The position numbers were made by a program, and so were the translations under genes. From Selaginella moellendorffii (Eukaryota > Streptophyta > Lycopodiopsida > Selaginellales > Selaginellaceae), in the NCBI RefSeq assembly GCF_000143415.4, contig NW_003314264.1, forward strand, positions 3,400,826 to 3,464,825: a stretch of DNA of 64,000 nt, given 5' to 3'. Shown here piece after piece: positions 11,301-20,625 of the stretch (its first letter is position 1; each line of letters begins with the position of its first letter). The notes under the pieces are model-generated. The model searched no databases and was not told the DNA's origin. It saw nothing but the letters and a program-made list of their open reading frames with translations.

Positions 11301-12707
11301 CAGAAAGTAAACATCCGTATTGGCAAGGCTGGTCGCACCAGCAGCAGTTCCACGGGCTCTGAGGTCCACATAGGAGCGTGCCATCAGTGACGCCGCAGAC
11401 ATAGTTTCTTCTTCTGCCCGGCAAAGAGCATGAGACGTTGTCTCCCATGGCCAAGCTCTGATAGCACCACCGTCAGAGCCAGTCCATAACTCCCCTGACA
11501 AGCAAACACAAACTTAGCTCAAGCACAGCTCGTGCACACAAAAATAAGCTCCCTTACCATACGTGGTGATGACCATGGACAACACCGGAGAGCGGTGAGC
11601 AATCCAGCACAAGCTCGGCTCCGTTCTTCGCTTGGACCTCACAAGTTCCTCGGTGCTCCAAGCCCTGACTTTGCCATCCCTGTGTCCACTCCACACAAGC
11701 TTGTTGGCAGCGTCAGCGACGAGGCATAGAGTCATGCCTTCCACACCCATATACGTGAAAGCCGCGGCATCGATATCGTCGGGAGGATTTCCATCGCCAC
11801 CACTTCCGTGAGACATGGCATTCGCGACGTCCCAGACTTTGAGAGCGCCATCGCATGCCAGCCACACCGAAGAGCCCGTGCAAGTGAGAGCTCTGGCTGG
11901 CTGGTTGGTTCTCATGGGCGATGGTCTTAGATCGAAGGGGACGGGCCTGTCCGGATCCACGGGGCCTCGCAGAGGAGGCTTGTAAACACCTTTGCCACCA
12001 CCGGCGATGAATTCGCTCGAGCGCTTCACGACTGTGGCTGGCGGCGATGCCTGTGGACTTAGCTTGTTGAGACTCCCGCGCAAGGGGATCACTCCCTCGG
12101 AAGCTGACGGCCCATGCAAAGCTCCGGCGTGGGCCTTTGGTGGCGATGACGATGGAACGGCGGGCTTGAGCTCTGGAGTGCTTTGGGAATGTCGGACGTT
12201 CTTGGTGGAAGGAGCTTTACTACTGCTGCTGTTGGCAACGGTCTTGTTTGCTGGCGACGATGAGACGGAAGGAGGCGAGTAGCGATCGTTGGTGTTCCTG
12301 GCGACGAACGGGCCATCCGAGGGGCTGTCGAATGGATTGGAGGAATTGGAGGAGTTGGATGAGGCTGGGAAGAGAGGAGGGACTCCCGGGATCGTTGTTG
12401 GAGGCGTCACTGGAAAATCGCCAGTAAGAAGGTCCGGCTGGGGAGAAGGCGTTTGCTGCTGCTGCGTGAACTTGCGATGCTGCTGGGATGGTTTGTAGGG
12501 CGTGGAGAAGGAATCCGATGAGCGGAAGTCCGTGCCGCCATTGCTTGCTGCCGCTCCTCCTCCCGCCCACCCGAAAGGATCCGACATCGACGAACTGGTC
12601 GCTGGATCATTGTCATCGCCGAAATCAATCAATGAGGGTAGAGCGCGCTGCCGCTGCTGCTGTTGCTGCTGCTGCTGCTCGCGCCGGCTGGGCGACGCCA
12701 TAGGCAC
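8318..12707 (-). CDS. Type II inositol polyphosphate 5-phosphatase with WD40 repeats (FRA3/5PTase12-14 class)
   Basis: Eleven exons join in frame to about 1,237 aa: 12707-11558, 11494-11242, 11183-10388, 10342-10212, 10137-10053, 10001-9848, 9692-9625, 9563-9296, 9243-9114, 9045-8685 and 8635-8318. Residues 1-240 are Ser/Pro/Gln-rich and low in complexity. A WD40 propeller follows, with phrases such as [34 protein letters not shown] and [14 protein letters not shown]. The catalytic domain starts at [16 protein letters not shown]. It carries the diagnostic motifs [10 protein letters not shown] and [10 protein letters not shown], plus DSDHKPV. The enzyme removes the 5-phosphate from phosphoinositides and/or inositol phosphates. 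Arabidopsis FRA3 acts in fibre wall formation and actin organisation. The protein is somewhat longer than the usual ~1,100 aa because of the N-terminal tail. It diverges from AK-HSDH across about 920 bp. Confidence 0.92.
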
Positions 12708-13627
12708 TGCCGCTCATGAAGAAAAATGCAAGCGCTGGCACTGACCTAGACGATCCCGCGGCAATCGATCCTGGAAACCCTGATCCAACCTAAATCCACA
12801 CCGATCGATATGCTCCAGATCCTCTCCCAGCGTTAGCGACTTTCTCTGCGATTCTTGCGCTCCGCGCGAGCGATTGGAGCGTTGGAATCTGGGCCTCCGT
12901 CGTCTCTCCCACGAAGAACAGCCACGATCCAGGGGTCGTGCCGGAATCCCTCCCCCCTCTCGTGTGAACGTGTGTTTTAAGCCCAAGAGGATATCCCCTG
13001 GCACAAATCCCGCCCATATCCTGGCCGTCCATCGCCGCCCTCCGCCGGCCGCCACGTGTCCGCCCGCCTCTAGATCTAGATCTGCCGGTTTTTCTTCCAG
13101 CTCCAGCGACTATATATGTTGATCGAGAGTCTCTTATAATTTGAAACACGATTTCGGCGCGAGAATAGAATTTCTCCCGCGGAGCTCGCTGACAAAAGAA
13201 TCCACCACGCAACGCGATTGAACCTCCCTCTGAAAGGAAAGTTTACACGCAATGTCCGGATCGTACCGCCGACCAAGTGATCGACCGATTGATCGCGAAT
13301 TTCTTTTGATCGTTGTCACGGAGCTGTTCTCTCTTGTCCAAGAAAAAAAGAGCCCTAGCTATGAAATCTTGGCCTTTGTGTGTGGTGATCCAGATCTCAC
13401 GGGGTTCCAAACACTTGTCGCGCGGCCACTCCAGCCACATTTTCTTTGACAATGGGAAGATTGGAATCCCACATATCTATCGAGATACCTATGATTGCGG
13501 GGGACGCGAATGATGTGTTGGCCCCGCCCAATCCATCACTGTCGTTAGTTCGTCCCTACCAATGGACGAGAACAGGGTTTAGGGTTTATCCCAAGCCCTA
13601 TCCTGGAGCCCTCCTCCTCCTAGGGCC
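12708..13627. promoter_or_regulatory. Divergent promoter region between 5-phosphatase and AK-HSDH
   Basis: No gene is seen in this 920-bp gap between two divergent start codons. It must hold both 5' UTRs and promoters. A double telo-box-like motif (gggtttagggttta, 13575-13588) lies 40 bp upstream of the AK-HSDH start. Confidence 0.55.
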
Positions 13628-16600
13628 ATGGCCGCGCTTCTGGCCGACGGCATTGCCGCGGCGCGCGTCCTCTCGAGCTGCCTGGATCGCGGCGCCAGGG
13701 ATCAGAATGTCGCATCGGCGCGATTTGTTTGCAGGAGCGTCAAGAGTCCGCATTTGCTTCACCGGTAGGCGCTGCTTGTGATCGCACTGGCTGATTTTCT
13801 GTGGCAGATCGAAGCACCAGCAAGGATTGAAGCGAGCTGCTAGCATTCATGCCACTGCTTCTACTACAGGTACTCTTTGTAGTTTTTAGATGACGCCCGC
13901 ATGAAAGGATGTGTTCTAGGTTTGATCGCGCCCGAGGAGAGCAAGACGGTGCATAGCTTGCCGCAAGGGGAATCGTGGTCCGTGCACAAATTTGGTGGGA
14001 CGTGCGTGGGAACTTGCGAGAGGATACAAAATGTGGCTGACATCGTCGTCGCCGATCCATCGCAACGCAAAGTCGTGGTTGTCTCGGCGATGTCCAAGGT
14101 CACGGACGTGCTCTATCATCTTGTGGAGGCTGCGGGCTCTCGGAAAGAATCCTACATTGAGTCGCTCAATCTTCTCCTACAAAAGCACAAGGAAACTGCG
14201 AGAGCGCTGCTAGTTGAAGGAGCGGACCTGGAGAAGTTTCTAGCCAAGCTTGAAGACGACATTCGGAACCTTCAAGCCATGCTTCGTGCTATATACATTG
14301 GTCCGGTTTGTGATCCCTGTGCGTGAATTTTTCCTTCTGACGTGTGTTGTGTGCTTTGGCAGCTGGACATGCTACGGAGTCTTTCACAGATTTTGTTGTC
14401 GGACATGGTGAACTATGGTCTGCTCAAATGCTCTGTGCTGCTGTGAATAAGGTACACTTGATTGTGGAGATCACCTCATCTGTTTATCTTTTAACAGAGG
14501 GGTCTCTCTGCTGCATGGATGGATGCAAGAGAAGTGCTTGTTGTTACTCCAACCAGTACAAACCAAGTCGATCCCGATTTTGCATCGTCCGAGACGAGGC
14601 TATTCGATTGGTATGCACGCAATCCAGCTGACACCATTATAGTGACAGGCTTCATAGCTAACACACCCGACAACGTCCCAACCACGTTGAAACGAGATGG
14701 GAGCGATTTTTCTGCCGCCATAATGGGGTCTTTATTCCGTGCGGCCAACGTGACGATTTGGACTGATGTAGATGGGGTTTACAGTGCTGATCCACGAAAA
14801 GGTATGGCTAAGACTTTGACGAAAAGAGAAATGGTGTCTTAAAGGCTGAAGATGTCTCCAGTAAGCGAAGCCGTTGTGCTGAGCACCCTGTCTTACCAAG
14901 AAGCTTGGGAGATGGTAAGAGCAATCTCCTTTTTGTTGAAGCTCTGACAACACGGTGTTCGCAGTCCTACTTCGGAGCAAACGTGTTACACCCACGAACA
15001 ACTTTACCTGTGATGAAGTATAACATTCCGATTACAATACGGAATGTCTTCAATCTCTCTGCTTCTGGGACGAAGATATGTCGCACTACTTATGAAAGCA
15101 CCGATGACGAATTTCGGGCAGCAGATTCAGTGGTCAAAGGTTTTGCAACAGTCGATAACTTGGCACTGGTGAATGTGGAAGGGTAAGAAGCTTTATTAAT
15201 ACCTGCTGGCTACTAGACGTGTGCTTTTGCTTTCAGCACTGGAATGGCTGGTGTGCCCGGAACCGCGAGTGCCATATTTGAAGCGGTCAAGGAGGTTGGC
15301 GCAAACGTTGTTATGATCTCTCAGGTTAGCATTTGACTTGTTGGACCTTGTGGTGATACTTCCGTATGACAGGGCAGTAGCGAACATTCCGTCTGCTTTG
15401 CGGTTCCAGAAAAAGAAGTGAAGGCAGTGTCTAAAGCTCTCGAGAAAAAGTTCAAAAGGGCCTTGGACGCCGGAAGACTGTCTAAGGTATCTCCTCGTGT
15501 TTGACTCTTTCTTTTCTAATTTAATTTTGTTACGTGCTTTCAGATAGAGATCGTGCCGAATTGTAGCATTTTGGCGGCAGTTGGACAGAAAATGGCTAGC
15601 ACTCCTGGAGTCAGTGCGACATTATTTGACGCCCTTGCGAAAGTAAGAATCTTGAGTTCTTGCTGTCATGTTCCAACCTGTCGACGCAGGCAAATATTAA
15701 CGTTCGGGCCATCGCTCAAGGTTGTTCGGAATATAATATTACAGTGGTGGTGAATCAAGACAACTCTGCGAAAGCTCTTAAGGCGGCACACTCTCGCTTT
15801 TATCTTTCGAGGACTCCTTTGGCCGTGGGCATTGTCGGCCCGGGCCTTATTGGAGGAACACTTCTTGACCAATTGAAGGATCAGGTATGAGTGAATTTCT
15901 TTTGAACTTTCGAACTGCTTTTAATATATTTTATTTTCAGGCAGGACCCCTGAAGGAGGATTTTAATATCGATTTGCGGGTGCTAGGTGTTATTGGATCG
16001 AAGAAAATGGCCCTTAGTCATTCGTAAGTGCATGGAAAACTTCTGCTGTGTATGAGCTTCCAAATTCTTCTAGGGGCTTGAACCTTTCAAATTGGAGATC
16101 TACTTTGAAAGAGGAAGGTGAAGAAGCAGATCTCGAAAAGTTTACAGCACATTTATGTTGCAGTCATCCGATCCCCAATATCGTCGTTGTAGACTGCACA
16201 GCAAGTTCTGATGTACCAAATTGGTACTATCCATGGATGCGAAAAGGCATGCATATAGTTACGCCAAACAAGAAGGCTAACTCAGGCTCTCTCGACAAGG
16301 TAATCGTCAGTATTTTTTCTGCTCTAATGACCGAGCGTTCATTTTACAGTACTTGCGTTTGAAGGAGCTTCAGAGAAAATCGTACACGCACTATTTTTAC
16401 GAAGGGACTGTCGGGGCAGGACTGCCAATCCTAAGCACACTGCAGGGGCTACTTGAAACTGGCGATAAAATCCACACAGTCGAAGGAATTTTCAGGTGAG
16501 GATTTATTATGCGTGACAGCGTATCTTGTTAACGATTCTAAAACGCAGTGGCACATTGAGCTATATATTCAACAACTTCCATGGTCAAAAGACATTCAGT

Positions 16601-17275
16601 GAAATTGTCAAGGAGGCAAAGGCTGCGGGCTACACAGAGCCTGATCCCCGTGACGATCTCTCTGGGATGGATGTTGCAAGAAAGGTAAGTTGTCCCTTTG
16701 ATTGATAGAGATCATAAAAGTTTTTCGCCTGTTCAGGTTATTATTCTAGCTCGGGAATGTGGCTTGAAGCTGGAGTTGGATGATATATGCCTGGAAAACC
16801 TCGTTCCAGAGCCTCTGCGAGTAAGTTAACTCGGTGCCTTTCCTCAACACACATGATCGGCATCTTTTTTCCAGGGATGTGAAAATGTGGATGAGTTTAT
16901 GGACAAGCTTCCCGAGTACGATCAGGCGATTGCAGCTAGGAGAGAGCAAGCTGAAGAATCAGACGAGGTTTTCCATTCTCTGCTTTGTTTCCAGACTAAA
17001 ACCGGTCGTTTTTTCTTCTATCACACCAGGTGCTGTGTTACGTGGGTGTAGTCGACGTACTCGCGAGCCAAGGCCGAGTTGAGCTGCGGAGATATCCAAA
17101 GTCACACGCATTCGCGCAGCTCTCCGGGAGCGACAACATAATCGCCTTCACGACTGCGAGATACAAAAAGCAGCCATTGATCGTGAGAGGACCCGGAGCT
17201 GGGGCCGAAGTCACAGCTGCGGGCGTTTTTAGCGACATTCTCAGGCTCGCATCCTACTTGGGAGCACCTTCCTAG
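13628..17275 (+). CDS. Bifunctional aspartokinase / homoserine dehydrogenase, plastid
   Basis: A gene with roughly 18-20 short exons; the first are 13628-13764, 13808-13869, 13920-14300, 14363-14451 and 14498-14801. The joined protein is about 900 aa, matching plant AK-HSDH. It starts with an Ala/Arg/Ser-rich presequence (MAALLADGIAAARV...) that looks like a plastid transit peptide. The aspartokinase domain has VHKFGGTCVG, FTDFVVGHGELWSAQ, TTLKRDGSDFSAAIMG and TIWTDVDGVYSADPRK. Two ACT-type regulatory segments follow, including GTGMAGVPGTASAIFEAVK and VAVGQKMASTPGVSATLF-like sequence. The homoserine dehydrogenase part has the nucleotide-binding GIVGPGLIGGTLLDQL, then HIVTPNKKANSG, YFYEGTVGAGLPI and EPDPRDDLSGMDVARK. 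It performs the first and third steps of the aspartate pathway to threonine, methionine and isoleucine, and is usually threonine-inhibited. All junctions I checked are in frame, so it appears functional. Confidence 0.94.
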
Positions 17276-17378
17276 ACAATCTCGAGCACCAAAAGCTAGA
17301 GAAAGAAGAACAACGAGGTATGACATTTTGAGAAGAAAGATCTATGTTTTATTGATCTCTGGCTTTCTACGTTTCCTT

Positions 17379-17720
17379 TCAGCTAGAAGAACCTGTGAAG
17401 CTCATTCCATAAGTCGTTCCAGCCATCAATAAAACAGTGGTCATTTGCGAGACGACGCGAGCTCTCATCCAGTACTGGCTGTGCTTGACGTTGCCCTTTT
17501 TGAAGCTCCACAGGCCACTCGCGAGAATTGCCGCTGTAGCGAAGCACCCTGTTCTTCGTGAAATTAGAAATGTCCGCCCCAGAGGATGGCGCAAATGCGC
17601 GAAGAGATGGAGCGTACCTATGGGTACCAAAATGCTGCGCGGCCTTTTGTTCGCAAACAAATCTTGCGTCGCGTCCGAGTCGGTCCAATCGCTCTCGTTC
17701 TTGTTCACAACCTCCCCCAT
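17379..17720 (-). CDS. HIG1 domain protein, mitochondrial inner membrane
   Basis: Two exons (17720-17618 and 17548-17379) join in frame to 90 aa. The pattern is that of HIGD/Rcf1-type proteins: a polar N-terminus (MGEVVNKNESDW), KRPRSILVPIG, a first hydrophobic segment (CFATAAILASGLWSF), the loop KKGNVKHSQYWMRARV, and a second hydrophobic segment (MTTVLLMAGTTYGM). Such proteins associate with cytochrome c oxidase and supercomplexes in the inner mitochondrial membrane. An upstream in-frame ATG at 17801 exists, but the family start pattern favours 17720. It is convergent with AK-HSDH (103 bp between stops) and divergent from the PPR gene at 17848, sharing a 127-bp intergenic region with telo-box motifs on both sides. 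Confidence 0.85.
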   Translation of the reverse strand: MGEVVNKNESDWTDSDATQDLFANKRPRSILVPIGTLHLFAHLRHPLGRTFLISRRTGCFATAAILASGLWSFKKGNVKHSQYWMRARVVSQMTTVLLMAGTTYGMSFTGSSS

Positions 17721-17847
17721 CCCGAAAAACCCTAAAACTCGACGAAGTAGAGAATATTCTTTAGCGCTGCCACGTGTTGGTGAAAGCTGTCCACGTGTCA
17801 CAATGAATCTCCTCCACGTGTCACCAATTTCAAGAGTTTAGGGTTCT
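17721..17847. promoter_or_regulatory. Short bidirectional promoter between HIG1 gene and PPR gene
   Basis: Only 127 bp separate the divergent start codons. Telo-box cores lie at 17725-17737 (aaaaaccctaaaa) and 17835-17846 (agtttagggttc), one beside each start. Three copies of a ccacgtgt core (17769, 17790 and 17814) form G-box-like CACGTG sites between them, suggesting bZIP/bHLH control of one or both genes. Confidence 0.6.
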
Positions 17848-19578
17848 ATGCGAAAAACTCGAGAGAGAGGCCTGTGCACAGCTAGGGATCGCATTTTTGG
17901 GGTGGATTCGAGCTCTCAGGGAGGTAAATACGATAGAAGTAGCGCCAGGAAGCAGCTCGATCAGGCGGTAGCAAGGCTCGAATCGGAGAGATCTGCGGCT
18001 AGCCGCGACAGCTACGAGCAGCTCTTGAGGCAATGCGGCAGCTGCAAATCCCTGGTCCATGGGAGGCGTGTCCACTCCCACATTGCCAGTGTGGGGAAAT
18101 CCCTTCTCGGCCCTTGTCTCCAGAACGCGCTGGTCCAAATGTATGGCAAATGCCGCAGCATGAAGGAGGCGCTCGCGGTTTTTTCCACCATAGCCAGGAA
18201 GAACACGTACTCGTACAACATTCTCATCTCCGCGGCTGCCAGGAACGGCCTCTACAGAGAAGCTCTCAACGCATTCGAGCGCATGAAAAGAGAAGGGATT
18301 CCTCGCGACAAGTTCACGTACGCGGATGTGATCACCGCCTGCTGCTCCCTCAAGGATCTGGCTAGAGGCCGAGCTGTTCACGCTGGACTCCTCGTCTCCG
18401 GCATCCAGCCGGATGATTTCCTCCGCGTGGCTTTGCTCAACATGTACGCCAAGCTCGGGAGCTTGGGCGAGGCCACCCGGATCTTCCACTCCATGCCGAC
18501 GGACAACGTCGTCGCCTGGAACGTGATGATCGCGGCATTCTCACAGAGCGATCGGCCATCCCTGGCGCTCGAGTTCTACTGGAAGATGCTTGCCGGGGGC
18601 ACAAGGCCGGACTTTTGCACGCTCATCAGCACCCTGAGCGCCGTGTCATGCTTGAGGCTTCTCTCGCATGGCCGCGCGATCCACGACTCGATCCAGGCGC
18701 ACGGCTATTGCTCGGACGTGATCCTGGACACCGCGCTCGTCGACATGTATGGAAAGTGTGGCAGCCTCGACGACGCGAGGATGGTTTTCGACAAGATGCC
18801 CGAGAGAGACATCGTCACCTGGAATGCGATGATCGCAGCTTACTCCCAGCACGGCCAAGGGGACAAAGCTTTCGAGCTCTACGCGGAGATGGAGCCGCAG
18901 GGATTCAAGCCGGAGCTCGTCACACTCGTCAACCTCCTCACCGCGAGCTGCTGCTTGGGCGATTTGAGCCGGGGGAAAGCAATGCATTCCCGGATAATCG
19001 ACGACAAGCTGGAGCTCACGCTCGTTGCCGAGAACGCCATCGTCAACATGTACGCCAAGTGTGGGAGCCTCGCGCAGGCGAAGCTCGCGTTCGATGGGAT
19101 GATCCACCCGAGGGACGTGATCAGCTGGAACGCGATCATAGCTGGGAATGCCGAGAACGGTGGCACCGAGACCTCGCTCCAGCTCGCCAAGGACATGGTT
19201 CTCGACGGCGTGGCGCCCGACGCGACGACTTTCACCTGCGTGCTGCTGTGCTGCAGCCATGGAGGGCGGCTGGAGCAAGGTAGGAGCTACTTCCTCTCCA
19301 TGGTTTCGGATTTCCAGCTCTCACCATCGTCTGCGCATTACCAGAGCCTGATCGATCTGCTGGGACGGGCCGGGCGGCTCGAGGAAGCGGAGGAGCTTAT
19401 GAGCGTGATGCCATACCAGCCAGGAGTTGCGGGAGTGCGAGCTTACCTGGGGGCCTGCCGGACGCACTTTGACGAGGAGAGAGGATCGTCTGCTGGAGAG
19501 CTCGCCTGGGAGATGTACCCCGACGATCCCTCCAGCTACGTCCTCACGTCAAACATCGTTCGCAATACCGCGGTATGA
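17848..19578 (+). CDS. PPR protein, PLS-E type, no DYW domain
   Basis: An intronless frame of 576 aa. After a basic N-terminus, the PLS array starts near residue 50 (YEQLLRQCGSCKSLVHGRRV). It continues through motifs such as LQNALVQMYGKCRSMKEALA, ALLNMYAKLGSLGEATRIF, NVVAWNVMIAAFSQ, TALVDMYGKCGSLDDARMVF and DIVTWNAMIAAYSQHGQ. The end shows an E-like domain (YQSLIDLLGRAGRLEEAEEL, YLGACRTH, ASSYVLTSN-like) and stops at IVRNTAV without E+ or DYW. Such proteins bind organelle RNA and specify C-to-U editing or processing sites; without a DYW domain it would need a deaminase partner. Targeting cannot be decided from the sequence. Confidence 0.9.
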   Translation: MRKTRERGLCTARDRIFGVDSSSQGGKYDRSSARKQLDQAVARLESERSAASRDSYEQLLRQCGSCKSLVHGRRVHSHIASVGKSLLGPCLQNALVQMYGKCRSMKEALAVFSTIARKNTYSYNILISAAARNGLYREALNAFERMKREGIPRDKFTYADVITACCSLKDLARGRAVHAGLLVSGIQPDDFLRVALLNMYAKLGSLGEATRIFHSMPTDNVVAWNVMIAAFSQSDRPSLALEFYWKMLAGGTRPDFCTLISTLSAVSCLRLLSHGRAIHDSIQAHGYCSDVILDTALVDMYGKCGSLDDARMVFDKMPERDIVTWNAMIAAYSQHGQGDKAFELYAEMEPQGFKPELVTLVNLLTASCCLGDLSRGKAMHSRIIDDKLELTLVAENAIVNMYAKCGSLAQAKLAFDGMIHPRDVISWNAIIAGNAENGGTETSLQLAKDMVLDGVAPDATTFTCVLLCCSHGGRLEQGRSYFLSMVSDFQLSPSSAHYQSLIDLLGRAGRLEEAEELMSVMPYQPGVAGVRAYLGACRTHFDEERGSSAGELAWEMYPDDPSSYVLTSNIVRNTAV

Positions 19579-19653
19579 TCCTCTCAAAGATCTTTCTTTT
19601 CTTTTTTGATGGAAGTCTTTGCCTCAATCCTGGCAGAAGAAAAACTCTGGATA

Positions 19654-20439
19654 TCATCTCGAGAGCTCTTCCTGGTGGCGATGAAAGTGGTCATCGACTA
19701 TGGCATCAAGTAGCGGTTCCACAAGCCCTCCGGAATCGCTATCTAGCAAAGCGCCCATTGCCACAGACTTGTGGGGAGCCGTGTCATACATCTCCTTGGC
19801 ATGCGTTGCCCAGCCATGGCTAACCAGAGCTCCTATCCAAACAACGTACGCCGCATTCCCGTGGAGAGGCATCAGCCGAAACGCTTCGCTCGCTTCGTCC
19901 ACAAGTCCATTGCGAGCGTAGCCACGCAGCAGCACTGTCCACAAGATCGAGTTTCGCTCACGGTTGCTGTCAAAGACCATCTTTGCCTGTTCCATGGCGC
20001 CCGCCTTCGCATAAGTATCAACCATAGCCGCCAACTTTGCAGTAGCGTGTGCCCGCGGTATGTTTTCCAGGACGCTAGTGTCCCACTCGGGCATCTTGGC
20101 GAAAACGTTTCGAGCATCTTCGTCCTGCCCGGCTCTCGCCAGAGCCGCGAGGATCGTGTTCCAGGACACTACATCCCTCTTCCCTTCCATCCTCTCGAAG
20201 CAATCCATGGCTTCCGGGACGCGGCCACACTTGGAGTAGCAACTCAGGAGCGCGTTCCACGCGACAGTGTCGACTTCTCGCGAGGGGATCCGATCGAACG
20301 CCGCCTTTGCATCCTCGGGCTTGCACTGCTCCGCATAGCTTCCAATCATAGCTAATCCCTCTTCCTTGGTGTTCTTGAGCGAAATATTTACGCCAGAGCC
20401 ATAGAGAATTTTACTTACCAGATTCATTAGTTTATTCAT
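19654..20439 (-). pseudogene. Truncated PPR copy related to the DYW gene at 41017-43683
   Basis: An open frame of 261 aa encodes only the middle of a PPR array: EQCKPEDAKAAFDRI, DTVAWNALLSCYSKCGRV, EAMDCFERMEGKRDVVSWNT, ILAALARAGQDEDARNVFAK. This matches the DYW PPR at 41017-43683 almost residue for residue. After MPEWDT the copy jumps to the ATAKLAAMVDTYAKAG part, so about 50 residues of the parent are missing. It then decays after KEMYDTAPHKSVAMGALLDS and lacks both the N-terminal module and the E/DYW end. It is more likely a partial duplicate than a working gene, though the frame is still open. Its start codon (20439) lies 186 bp from the divergent PPR gene at 20626. Confidence 0.7.
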
Positions 20440-20459
20440 GTAGATTCTTGCAACTTGCC

Positions 20460-20545
20460 TCGCCGCCCTGAGGTACGATCACGCTCAAACGACCTGGATT
20501 AATAGCAGTACGATCACGATTGCAATGAACGGCCTGGATTGATCG
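20460..20545. repeat. Imperfect tandem repeat in the divergent PPR promoter
   Basis: The phrase gtacgatcacg followed within 20 bases by cctggatt occurs twice (about 20473-20503 and 20509-20540), making a roughly 36-40 bp imperfect direct repeat between the truncated PPR copy and the PPR gene at 20626. Confidence 0.55.
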
Positions 20546-20625
20546 TAAGCGACTGACGGTGTAGATCAATTTCAATTCATCTTTCTCCTGCGCGGAGCCA
20601 AATTTCCTTTCTTTCTTCTACCGCC

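Noticed and set aside
18615-19283. 222-codon and 210-codon frames inside the PPR gene at 17848
   Set aside because: GC-rich coding DNA leaves shadow frames open; only the 576-codon frame shows PPR motifs.
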